Source: Candidatus Sumerlaeota bacterium (GTDB lineage: Bacteria > Sumerlaeota > Sumerlaeia > JADFCT01). From it: 7,273 nt of DNA. The stretch spans positions 1 to 7,273 of the forward strand of contig JADFCT010000193.1 of NCBI GenBank assembly GCA_017161665.1, read 5' to 3'. A program made the translations under genes and the position numbers. Under the pieces are notes generated by a model. That model had not been told where the DNA came from, made no database searches, and was given only the letters and a program-made list of their open reading frames with translations. Positions 1-5,722 of the stretch are shown here, piece by piece; positions within the stretch are counted from its first letter, which is position 1; every line of letters starts with the position of its first letter.

Positions 1-84
1 CGATAAAAAATCTTCTTTTCCTTCTAATCTTCCTGGTTCAAAAAAAGATTTCACCGCGTCGCGCCCCGACGCATTTTTCATCAT
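1..84 (-). CDS. Possible 5' end of a divergent gene (partial, unrecognised)
   Basis: On the - strand a frame opens with two tandem ATG codons (84-82 and 81-79) and stays open for 28 codons to the window edge. It reads MMKNASGRDAVKSFFEPGRL and continues hydrophilic and lysine/glutamate-rich. I do not recognise the protein. It would be transcribed divergently from flgF. Against it: there is no clear Shine-Dalgarno sequence in front of the ATGs, the codons are AT-rich compared with the flagellar genes, and competing + strand frames are also open here, one of them from base 3 to 320. A TATAAA on the - strand (102-97) could be part of a promoter, but no good -35 box is seen. This is a tentative call limited by the window edge. 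Confidence 0.25.
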   Translation of the reverse strand, partial: MMKNASGRDAVKSFFEPGRLEGKEDFLS

Positions 85-380
85 TTGTTGTGTCCATTTA
101 TAGGGACATGGGGAACGCGTTCGTAAATTTGAAACCGCTGAGAGGAAACGTACTGGGTTTCATCGCGCCTTGGCCACTTGAAAATGTGATGGCGCCCGAG
201 CCACATGACAGGGGCATCCTGCCCATGACATCTCAGGGGAAGGGATTGACCCGGGCGGCAAGGTTTTCCCGTCCTGCGATCCGGGCTTTCCAAGCGCGGA
301 CGGGCTGGAAGCGTCTCTAAGTCCCCATATTTGAGTCCTTTATTGACGCGCCAAGCCTCAAATCCGATCCCAGGCGTCCT
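85..380. other. Upstream non-coding region of the flgF unit
   Basis: About 300 bases without a convincing gene. Open frames on both strands show no recognisable domains. The region holds a direct repeat CATGACA (204-210 and 224-230), a small palindrome GGGCA-TCC-TGCCC between the two copies (212-224), and a 7-bp inverted repeat ATTTGAG/CTCAAAT (329-335 and 357-363) close to the sigma54 promoter. Because sigma54 promoters need an upstream-bound activator, some of these could be activator sites. That is inference only. Confidence 0.5.
204..230. repeat. CATGACA direct repeat, 20 bp apart, around a small palindrome
   Basis: CATGACA occurs at 204-210 and 224-230. The start-to-start distance is 20 bp, close to two helical turns. 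Between the copies lies the palindrome GGGCA-TCC-TGCCC (212-224), which shares one base with the second repeat. The element sits about 150-175 bp upstream of the sigma54 promoter, a usual distance for an enhancer-type activator site. The repeat is short and could be chance. Confidence 0.3.
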
Positions 381-396
381 TGGCGCGGGAATTGCT
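381..396 (+). promoter_or_regulatory. Sigma54 (RpoN) promoter for flgF-flgG
   Basis: The sequence TGGCGCGGGAATTGCT fits the sigma54 consensus TGGCACG-N4-TTGCW at all informative positions except one (A to G at the fifth base). The invariant GG (382-383) and GC (394-395) are separated by exactly 10 bases. The preceding T and following T also fit the extended consensus. Placing the GC at about -12 predicts transcription from near 407, about 30 nt before the flgF ATG at 437. Sigma54 control of rod/hook genes through a FlrC/FleQ-type activator is well known in many flagellated proteobacteria. Confidence 0.85.
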
Positions 397-423
397 GTTA
401 GGGATGCGGAACTTCCCGAACCC

Positions 424-427
424 GGAG
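424..427 (+). promoter_or_regulatory. Ribosome binding site deciding the flgF start
   Basis: GGAG lies 9 nt before the ATG at 437. The alternative upstream TTG start at 380 has no such site and would lie inside the sigma54 promoter, upstream of the predicted transcription start near 407. Confidence 0.7.
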
Positions 428-436
428 ATTGTTGTC

Positions 437-1213
437 ATGCAAGAAAATTATATTGCTCTGTCCGGAGCGCTCGCCATGGAACGGCGACTGGGGATGATCT
501 CCAATAATCTGGCGAATGTCAACACGCTGGGCTTCCGCGGCGACCATATCAAGATGCGATCGGTTCCTGGCGCGCCCGATTATGCCGCCATGGATCGCAG
601 CACATCGCCGGCGATGGACGCCCCGCCCACGCGAAAGACGTTTTATGAAACGCTCTATGGCGTACTGGATGGCCAGGTGACGGATTTCAGGGCCGGTTCG
701 TTCCAACAGACGGACAACCAATTTGATCTGGCCATTGAAGGTGACGCTTTCTTCGCGGTTCAGACCCCGAATGGGATTCGGTACACCCGTCAGGGCAATT
801 TCACGCGCGCCGCGGACAATACCATGGTCTCGCAGGACGGGTTCCCGGCCCTGGACGCTGCCGGCGCCCCCATTCGGATCGACACGCTGGACTTCGGCAT
901 CGGACCCGACGGCACGATCACCGATGATACCGGCATGGTTTTGGGGCAGGTGATGCTGGCGACATTTCCCGACACGTTCAAACTGAACAAAGAGGGCCAC
1001 GGGTTATTCGAGCTCACGGACGAAAATGTCCAGCCATTCCTCAACGCTCCCAGCTCCCAGGTCCGGCAGGGGTATGTGGAAATGTCCAATGTGTCCGTGG
1101 TGGACGAAATGGTGGATATGATCACCACTCAACGCAATTATGAAACCTTTCAGAAGTTGATTACGACCAGCAGCGACATGAGTTCGTCGCTCATCGCCAT
1201 GGTCGCGCAGTAA
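437..1213 (+). CDS. flgF: Flagellar basal-body proximal rod protein FlgF
   Basis: FlgF is a component of the proximal rod, the axial drive shaft crossing the periplasm, exported by the flagellar type III apparatus. The 258-residue product is close to the usual length of about 250. It starts MQENYIALSGALAMERRLGM and carries the N-terminal rod motif NNLANVNTLGFRGD (about residues 22-35). The C-terminal block QGYVEMSNVSVVDEMVDMI, followed by TTQRNYE, is the conserved axial-protein coiled region. The middle DLAIEGDAFFAVQTPNGIRYTRQGNF stretch is typical of the FlgE/F/G family. The ATG at 437 is preferred over the in-frame TTG at 380: it has a GGAG at 9 nt, begins exactly where family members begin, and lies downstream of the sigma54 promoter. 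FlgF rather than FlgG is assigned by position ahead of flgG and by lack of the FlgG-type YQN-R-PG insertion near residue 45-60. Confidence 0.93.
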   Translation: MQENYIALSGALAMERRLGMISNNLANVNTLGFRGDHIKMRSVPGAPDYAAMDRSTSPAMDAPPTRKTFYETLYGVLDGQVTDFRAGSFQQTDNQFDLAIEGDAFFAVQTPNGIRYTRQGNFTRAADNTMVSQDGFPALDAAGAPIRIDTLDFGIGPDGTITDDTGMVLGQVMLATFPDTFKLNKEGHGLFELTDENVQPFLNAPSSQVRQGYVEMSNVSVVDEMVDMITTQRNYETFQKLITTSSDMSSSLIAMVAQ

Positions 1214-1282
1214 CACGGAACGGAGGGCCCCCGAGGCGCTCCGGATCTTTGTCAAGGAAGACTGAATCGGAGGATTGTTCTT

Positions 1283-2068
1283 ATGTCCATGCGCGCTCTT
1301 TTCACGGCCGCCAGCGGGATGCGTTCCCAGCGCGTCAATATTGACGTCATCGCCCATAACCTGGCCAATGCCAACACATCGGGCTTCAAGACGGTTCGGG
1401 CGGATTTTCAGGATTTGCTGTATCAAAACATGCGTCCCGCCGGCATGAGCGCCACCACCGGCACACAGGTGCCCACCGGCATCGACATCGGCCTCGGCTC
1501 GCGGCCGGCGGCCACGCAACGCCTGTTCAAGATCGGCAGCTTCGCCACGACGGAAAACGCCCTGGATCTGGCCATTGGCGGCGACGGTTTCTTTATTGTC
1601 AATATGGCCGACGGGACGGAGGCCTATACGCGGGCTGGCTCCTTCAAAATCGACGATCAGGGCCGCATGGTCACCAGCGACGGGGACCTCCTGGCCGACG
1701 GGATCACGTTCCCCACGGACGCCGAACAGATTGGGATTGGCATGGACGGGACGGTGACGGTCATCCAGGATGGGCAGGAATCCCAGATTGGCCAGATTCA
1801 GTTGGCTCGCTTTGCCAATCCGGCCGGACTGAAGGCCATGGGGCGCAATTTATTTACCGAAACAGCCGCTTCAGGCGCGCCGATCACCGGTATTCCGGGG
1901 GAAAATGCCTTCGGTGAGATCAATCAGGGGTATCTGGAACTCTCCAACGTCTCCATTGTCGATGAACTGGTCAGCATGATCGTGGCCCAACGGGCCTATG
2001 AGGTCAATTCCAAGGCCATTCAGGCCAGCGATGAAATGCTCCAGACCGCCAATAATACAAAACGGTAG
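1283..2068 (+). CDS. flgG: Flagellar basal-body distal rod protein FlgG
   Basis: FlgG forms the distal rod that passes through the P and L rings and joins the hook. The 261-residue product matches the usual length of about 260. The N-terminal rod motif HNLANANTSGFKTVRADF lies at about residues 26-43. It is followed by the FlgG-specific stretch with YQNMRPAG and an IGLGSRPAATQ motif (about residues 50-75), which separates FlgG from FlgF. The central ALDLAIGGDGFFIV and C-terminal GYLELSNVSIVDELVSMIVA, then QRAYEVNSKAIQASDEML, are family hallmarks. GGAGGA at 1269-1274 is 8 nt before the ATG. A second ATG at 1289 is possible but less well spaced. It follows flgF after 69 nt with no promoter seen between them, so it is probably co-transcribed. 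A hairpin at 2101-2134 follows the gene. Confidence 0.96.
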   Translation: MSMRALFTAASGMRSQRVNIDVIAHNLANANTSGFKTVRADFQDLLYQNMRPAGMSATTGTQVPTGIDIGLGSRPAATQRLFKIGSFATTENALDLAIGGDGFFIVNMADGTEAYTRAGSFKIDDQGRMVTSDGDLLADGITFPTDAEQIGIGMDGTVTVIQDGQESQIGQIQLARFANPAGLKAMGRNLFTETAASGAPITGIPGENAFGEINQGYLELSNVSIVDELVSMIVAQRAYEVNSKAIQASDEMLQTANNTKR

Positions 2069-2100
2069 TCGTTAGCCGCCCATAAAAACCGCCTTCCAGC

Positions 2101-2134
2101 GGCCCTGTTCTGGCCATCCGGCCCGAACAGGGCC
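2101..2134 (+). terminator. Hairpin after flgG, probable terminator or attenuator
   Basis: GGCCCTGTTC (2101-2110) and GAACAGGGCC (2125-2134) form a perfect 10-bp stem, extended outward by a C-G pair (2100/2135), a G-U wobble and an A-U pair. Inside, GGCC/GGCC (2112-2115 and 2120-2123) adds 4 bp around an ATCC loop. The right side is followed by GTTTCGGTTT, an interrupted T tract. AAACCG (2086-2091) can also pair with CGGTTT (2139-2144), and on the - strand a TTTTT lies further out, so the element could act in both directions. The weak T tract leaves its strength uncertain. Confidence 0.6.
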
Positions 2135-2147
2135 GTTTCGGTTTGGA

Positions 2148-2162
2148 TGGCATGGATCATGC
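2148..2162 (+). promoter_or_regulatory. Candidate sigma54 promoter ahead of flgA
   Basis: TGGCATGGATCATGC matches TGGCACG-N4-TTGC at 9 of 11 informative positions. The invariant GG (2149-2150) and GC (2161-2162) are exactly 10 bases apart. Predicted transcription would begin near 2174, about 54 nt before the flgA ATG. The position just after the flgG hairpin and before flgA supports it. The two mismatches make it weaker than the flgF promoter. Confidence 0.5.
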
Positions 2163-2227
2163 GCTTTGCCTCCTTGTCGCCAGGGAAGGCGGCAAAAGGT
2201 ATCCGCTCAATGGCAGGAGATTGAGAG

Positions 2228-3367
2228 ATGATGATGCAGACACGGAAAAGTTTTCTGATCGCCCTTATCGTGATGGGGTTCACCATGCCCCCCATGGGGG
2301 GGACACGGGCGGCGGAGGCCACGGACGGGCCGGTGGTTTCCCGGGATATTCTGGGCCTGGGGACTCCGACGCAGGTGGCGAATCTCCCTCCGAATCCCCC
2401 GGTGGCGGAATATGCCGACGGGGCCCCCATGACCAAACTGGACGTGACCGTGAAGCGCGTGACGCTGATCGAAGGCGCTGAAGTGCGGCTGGGCGATGTG
2501 GCCGCCATCACCGGTGGCACACCGGATTGGCGACGTCGGGCGCAGCAACTCCGCTTGTCGGCCGCTCCCGCGCCGGAACAGCAGATGCGACTGACCGAAT
2601 CGGCCATTCTGGGCGCCCTGGAGCGGATGGGGCTGGTGAATGAATGGATCCATTTGTATGTGCCCAAGGGCGCTTACGCCGGGTTGCGAACCGAACGGAT
2701 GGCGCAATCGGATGTGGAGACGCTGGTCAAAGAAGCCATTTATAAACAAATGACCTGGTCGCCTCAGGAAATCATCTTCAGCGACTGGCGGTTGCCTCTC
2801 GAAATTGTGGCCCCAACGGGAACGGATGTGGAGCAGCGCGTGGAATTGAGCTCCGGCAGTCGAGAATATGGGCTGATTTCCTTTGAAATCGTCATGTTAT
2901 CGGGCGGGCGCCCGGTGGATCGGGTTCGCGGCGCCGTGAATGTGGATGTACAGGTCCAGGTGGTCAAGACCCGCAGTGGATTGCGCCGCGGACAGATGAT
3001 CACTCCCGCGGATGTGGTGGCTGAGTCGGTCTTGCTGTCAAAGGTTCGGAATGGTTCGGCCATGCGGGTCGAAGAGGTGGTGGGCCTGGTGGCGGATCGC
3101 GCTATTCGGTCCGGCGATGAGATTCGCACCGACCAGTTGCGTCGGCAATTGTGGGTTAAGCGCAACGATCTGGTCTCGGTCACGGTGAATTTGAACAAAA
3201 ACAACGCGACCATGCGCTTGTCGGCTCAGGGCATTGCCCAGAACGAGGGCGCCAAGGGCGATGTGATCAAGGTGTTGCGGGTGGTGAGTCAGCAAGGCCA
3301 GCGTCAGATGACGAAGTTGATGATGGGACGCATCGTGGGACCTCAACAGGTTGAATTGATCTATTGA
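2228..3367 (+). CDS. flgA: Flagellar P-ring assembly chaperone FlgA (long form)
   Basis: FlgA is a periplasmic chaperone needed for assembly of the FlgI P ring. The 379-residue product is well above the roughly 220 of enterobacterial FlgA. A Sec signal peptide is visible: basic QTRK, hydrophobic core FLIALIVMGF, and likely cleavage after the TRAA near residue 29. Residues about 155-379 correspond to the canonical protein, with a SAF-type segment from about 245 (RSGLRRGQMITPADVV) through VGLVADRAIRSGDEI, and a C-terminal beta region ending in GDVIKVLRV and GRIVGPQQVELIY. Residues about 70-150 form an additional module beginning LDVTVKRVTLIEGAEVRLGD. AGGAGA at 2215-2220 lies 7 nt before the first of three possible ATG/near-ATG starts. 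It may be the first gene of a unit running to flgJ. Confidence 0.92.
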   Translation: MMMQTRKSFLIALIVMGFTMPPMGGTRAAEATDGPVVSRDILGLGTPTQVANLPPNPPVAEYADGAPMTKLDVTVKRVTLIEGAEVRLGDVAAITGGTPDWRRRAQQLRLSAAPAPEQQMRLTESAILGALERMGLVNEWIHLYVPKGAYAGLRTERMAQSDVETLVKEAIYKQMTWSPQEIIFSDWRLPLEIVAPTGTDVEQRVELSSGSREYGLISFEIVMLSGGRPVDRVRGAVNVDVQVQVVKTRSGLRRGQMITPADVVAESVLLSKVRNGSAMRVEEVVGLVADRAIRSGDEIRTDQLRRQLWVKRNDLVSVTVNLNKNNATMRLSAQGIAQNEGAKGDVIKVLRVVSQQGQRQMTKLMMGRIVGPQQVELIY

Positions 3368-3410
3368 CGGGTGAACGGCCTTTTCGAGCCGGAAATGAAT
3401 AGGAATTGAA

Positions 3411-3416
3411 AGAAGG
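3411..3416 (+). promoter_or_regulatory. Ribosome binding site of the 102-aa ORF
   Basis: AGAAGG lies 7 nt before the ATG at 3424. This supports that start over the in-frame TTG at 3406, and supports the ORF being translated. Confidence 0.5.
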
Positions 3417-3423
3417 CGCGGAG

Positions 3424-3732
3424 ATGATGGATTTTATTCGATTGCGGAATAAGGGCACGGAAGCGCTGTTGGGTCGCTTGTCCGGAGGCGCAACCCAGCG
3501 GACACGGGGGATGGATCTGCGGGGTGGTGGTATCTGGGGGCCGGAAATACAGGGCGCCTGTATGCGACTGGGCGTGCCGGTGGCGTTGTTTGCCGGATTG
3601 TTGCGCCAATCGGTGACGACGGGATTTTTCCAGGTGGCCCGGGACGGAATGACCCCCGCGTCGAAGGCTTTTCCCTTTCAAACGCATCACCTGCCGCCGG
3701 AGGCGGTAGGGCGCAAGTCGTCGGAAATATAG
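3424..3732 (+). CDS. Small unrecognised protein between flgA and flgH
   Basis: I do not recognise this 102-residue product. It begins MMDFIRLRNKGTEALLGRL, is rich in arginine and glycine (RTRGMDLRGGG around residues 26-36), and contains one cysteine (residue 46). A moderately hydrophobic patch, LGVPVALFAGLL, at residues 49-60 is too short for a membrane segment. There is no signal peptide. Reasons to think it real: a Shine-Dalgarno-like AGAAGG at 7 nt, codon choice similar to the neighbouring genes (many G/C third positions), and a snug fit between flgA (56-nt gap) and flgH (38-nt gap) in the same direction. Its location suggests a flagellar or lineage-specific accessory role, but nothing in the sequence names a function. 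It could also be a degraded remnant or a non-coding leader. A hairpin lies near its 3' end. Confidence 0.6.
   Translation: MMDFIRLRNKGTEALLGRLSGGATQRTRGMDLRGGGIWGPEIQGACMRLGVPVALFAGLLRQSVTTGFFQVARDGMTPASKAFPFQTHHLPPEAVGRKSSEI
3691..3709 (+). repeat. Short GC-rich hairpin before flgH
   Basis: CTGCCGCC (3691-3698) can pair with GGCGGTAG (3702-3709) through 8 bp including one G-U wobble, around a GGA loop. It lies inside the 3' end of the 102-aa ORF, about 60 nt before the flgH start. No T tract follows, so it is not a standard terminator. It may be an mRNA stability or processing element, or chance. Confidence 0.3.
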
Positions 3733-3756
3733 GGCGTGTGGGACCGATGGGCCCCC

Positions 3757-3762
3757 AAGGAG
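3757..3762 (+). promoter_or_regulatory. Ribosome binding site deciding the flgH start
   Basis: AAGGAG lies 8 nt before the ATG at 3771. The upstream in-frame GTG at 3738 and ATG at 3747 have no comparable site, and starting there would put extra residues before the lipoprotein signal peptide. Confidence 0.7.
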
Positions 3763-3770
3763 TTGGAGAA

Positions 3771-4493
3771 ATGAATGGACGCTGTTTTTTTCAGGGATTG
3801 ATTGTGACGCTGGCCGTGGCGTTTGGCGCGGGATGCGCTCTGTTTCAGGATGCCATGCCCCGACCGCTGGAGCGACCGCCGGTGATTCACCCCACGGAGC
3901 GCAATAAAGCCCGGGTGGCCGAAGGATCCCTGTGGTCCGGTCAGGGCGGTTCCCTCTTTGCTGACAATCGGGCGTTGGGGGTGGGCGATCTGGTTCAGGT
4001 GCGCATCATCGAAAACATGTCGGCCGCGCGCGGCTCCACGACTGAAATCGACCGGAGTTCGAATATCGACGCGGGCATCCAGAACTTTTTCGGCGCGGAA
4101 GCCTATTTTGGCAATGGCGTGGAGGCCAAGGACACGGCAAAGAATGTGGACCTGGAGCATCTGGTTCGAGCCCAAAGCACTTCTGCCTTCGATGCCGAGG
4201 CGGATTTGGAGATGTCCAGCCGGGTTCTGGCCAACGTGATGGCCGAAGTGTATGAGCGTCTGCCGAATGGAAATCTGAGAATCTGGGGTTCCCAGACCAT
4301 GACCATTAACAACGAGGACGTCATCATTTCGCTCAAGGGTGTGATTCGCCCCACGGATATTGAGCCGGACAACTCGATCTCCTCGAACCTGGTGGCGAGC
4401 GCGGAAATTATCACCAGTGGCAAGGGGCCGGCGGCGGAAGCCACGCGGCCGGGACTGGGACAGCGGGTCTTCAACGCCTTGTGGCCCATGTAA
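3771..4493 (+). CDS. flgH: Flagellar L-ring lipoprotein FlgH
   Basis: FlgH is the outer-membrane lipoprotein that forms the L ring around the distal rod. The 240-residue product (usual range about 220-240) begins MNGRCFFQGLIVTLAVAFGAGC. This is a lipoprotein signal peptide with the acylated cysteine at residue 22. The lipobox reads G-A-G-C, lacking the usual leucine at -3. Family features are GSLWSGQGGSLFADNRALGVGDLVQVRIIE (split here as residues about 49-80), the later ADLEMSSRVLANVMAEVYERL, and NGNLRIWGSQTMTINNE, ending in a GVIRPTDIEPDNSISS block that is a hallmark of the L-ring family. The start is set by AAGGAG at 3757-3762 and the signal peptide. The gene is followed by flgI after 56 nt. 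Confidence 0.95.
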   Translation: MNGRCFFQGLIVTLAVAFGAGCALFQDAMPRPLERPPVIHPTERNKARVAEGSLWSGQGGSLFADNRALGVGDLVQVRIIENMSAARGSTTEIDRSSNIDAGIQNFFGAEAYFGNGVEAKDTAKNVDLEHLVRAQSTSAFDAEADLEMSSRVLANVMAEVYERLPNGNLRIWGSQTMTINNEDVIISLKGVIRPTDIEPDNSISSNLVASAEIITSGKGPAAEATRPGLGQRVFNALWPM

Positions 4494-4535
4494 GCGGTTT
4501 GGTTGGCCTCATGGATGGGGTCTTTGACTTGAAGC

Positions 4536-4540
4536 AAAGG
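4536..4540 (+). promoter_or_regulatory. Ribosome binding site deciding the flgI start
   Basis: AAAGG lies 9 nt before the ATG at 4550, where a clean signal peptide begins. In-frame starts at 4481 (GTG, overlapping flgH) and 4511 (ATG) would bury that signal peptide behind extra residues. Confidence 0.6.
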
Positions 4541-4549
4541 ATTGGTATC

Positions 4550-5722
4550 ATGTTTTATCGTCGGCCTATCGTTTCGATCACAATCGGTTTGGCGCTGGGG
4601 GTCCTGCTGACGGCGGCCGCGCAGGCTCAGATTCGCGTCAAAAATGGCACGCGCTGGGACCATGAACCGACAAACTATATCATTGGCTACGGGATCGTGA
4701 CGGGCCTGAACGGAACCGGCGACGGCAACGGCGCGCCCTATACCGAACAGGCGATTCTGTCGATTCTGCAACGCGAAGGCCTCCGCATTGGCGAGAATAT
4801 CAAGCCCGAGGACGTCGCGTCCGTCATGGTGACGGCCACGCTGGACGGATCAAAGCGTCGGGGCGAGGTCATTCAGGTGACGGTCTCCGCCATCGGTGAC
4901 GCCGAAAGTCTGCGGAACGGCATTCTCCTGATGACAGAACTCAAAGGCCACAATGGCCAGATCGTCGCCCTGGCCCAGGGCGCGCTGTTTACCGGTGGCT
5001 TTTCCGCCGGCGTCGGTGGGACCAGCATTTCGGAAAATCATCCGACCGTCTCCACCGTCAATGGCGCCATGGTCCAGGATGTGGTGGTGGAGGTGAACTC
5101 CAAGGATCGATTGGGCTTGCGGTTGCTGAATCCGGACAATGTGTCCGCTCGACGGATCGCCGATGCCATCAATCTGGAATTTGGCGCGCAACTGGCCGTG
5201 GCCGAGGGGGCCGGGTTTGTGGCCCTGCTGGTGCCGGAGGTCTATCGCGGCCAGATGAATGAGCAACTCGGGCGGATTCTGAATGTCCATGATTTTATTG
5301 CGCGCGTGGAAATGGTGGCGTATCACCCCGACACGAAGGCGCGGGTCACACTCAATCAACGGACCGGCGCTGTGATTGTGGGCGAAGAGGTGCGCATCTC
5401 GACGGTGGCCGTGGCCAAAGGGAACCTGTCCGTTCAAATCTCCTCCATGCAGCGGGTTTCGCAGCCACAGCCCTTTTCGGACGGCGAAACGGTGGTGATT
5501 GAGGATGTGGCCGTCCAGGTGACCAAAGACAGCGCGCTGGGCATCGGCGAGGGCGAGGCCGGCGTTCCGAGGCCGACGCTGGCCGTGCTCCCCGAGTCGG
5601 TGACCATCGCGGAACTGGTCACGGGGTTGAACGCTTTGGGCGTGACGCCACAGGATCTGATGGATATTTTGATCGAAATCCGAAACCAGGGCGCGTTGCA
5701 CGCGGAATTGGTGATCCAATAA
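4550..5722 (+). CDS. flgI: Flagellar P-ring protein FlgI
   Basis: FlgI polymerises into the periplasmic P ring around the rod, with FlgA as its chaperone. From the ATG at 4550 the product is 390 residues, slightly longer than the usual 345-370. The signal peptide MFYRRPIVSITIGLALGVLL is followed by TAAAQA, with an A-Q-A cleavage site after residue 26. Family blocks seen: the YIIGYGIVTGLNGTGDGNG segment near the mature N terminus, VMVTATL and GEVIQVTVSAIGDAESLRNG in the first third, a GALFTGGFSAG glycine-rich segment, and near the C terminus NQRTGAVIVGEEVRISTVAVA and LPESVTIAELVTGLNALGVT, then the PQDLMDILIEIRNQGALHAEL end typical of FlgI. Its TAA overlaps the flgJ ATG by one base (TAATG), pointing to translational coupling. 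Confidence 0.96.
   Translation: MFYRRPIVSITIGLALGVLLTAAAQAQIRVKNGTRWDHEPTNYIIGYGIVTGLNGTGDGNGAPYTEQAILSILQREGLRIGENIKPEDVASVMVTATLDGSKRRGEVIQVTVSAIGDAESLRNGILLMTELKGHNGQIVALAQGALFTGGFSAGVGGTSISENHPTVSTVNGAMVQDVVVEVNSKDRLGLRLLNPDNVSARRIADAINLEFGAQLAVAEGAGFVALLVPEVYRGQMNEQLGRILNVHDFIARVEMVAYHPDTKARVTLNQRTGAVIVGEEVRISTVAVAKGNLSVQISSMQRVSQPQPFSDGETVVIEDVAVQVTKDSALGIGEGEAGVPRPTLAVLPESVTIAELVTGLNALGVTPQDLMDILIEIRNQGALHAELVIQ

Noticed and set aside
8..51. AT-rich imperfect inverted repeat (AAATCTTCTTTT with AAAAAAAGATTT)
   Set aside because: An 11-of-12 match with a 20-base loop in a low-complexity A/T region. It has no GC core, is too close to the edge to interpret, and overlaps the possible - strand gene.
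3..320. + strand frame open from the window edge to a TAA at 318-320
   Set aside because: The protein has no recognisable domain, starts with a low-complexity hydrophobic run, and no plausible ribosome binding site precedes its internal starts. It could be the tail of an upstream gene, but 106 open codons without other support is not enough in GC-rich DNA.
398..1000. Long - strand frame opposite flgF
   Set aside because: It is a shadow of flgF in codon-biased GC-rich DNA, with no domain, no ribosome binding site and a histidine/arginine-rich composition typical of antisense frames. The same applies to the long - strand frame opposite flgI (4850-5917).
1221..1243. CGGAG/CTCCG inverted repeat in the flgF-flgG gap as a terminator
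   Set aside because: Only 5 bp of stem with a 13-base loop and no T run. flgF and flgG are expected to be co-transcribed.
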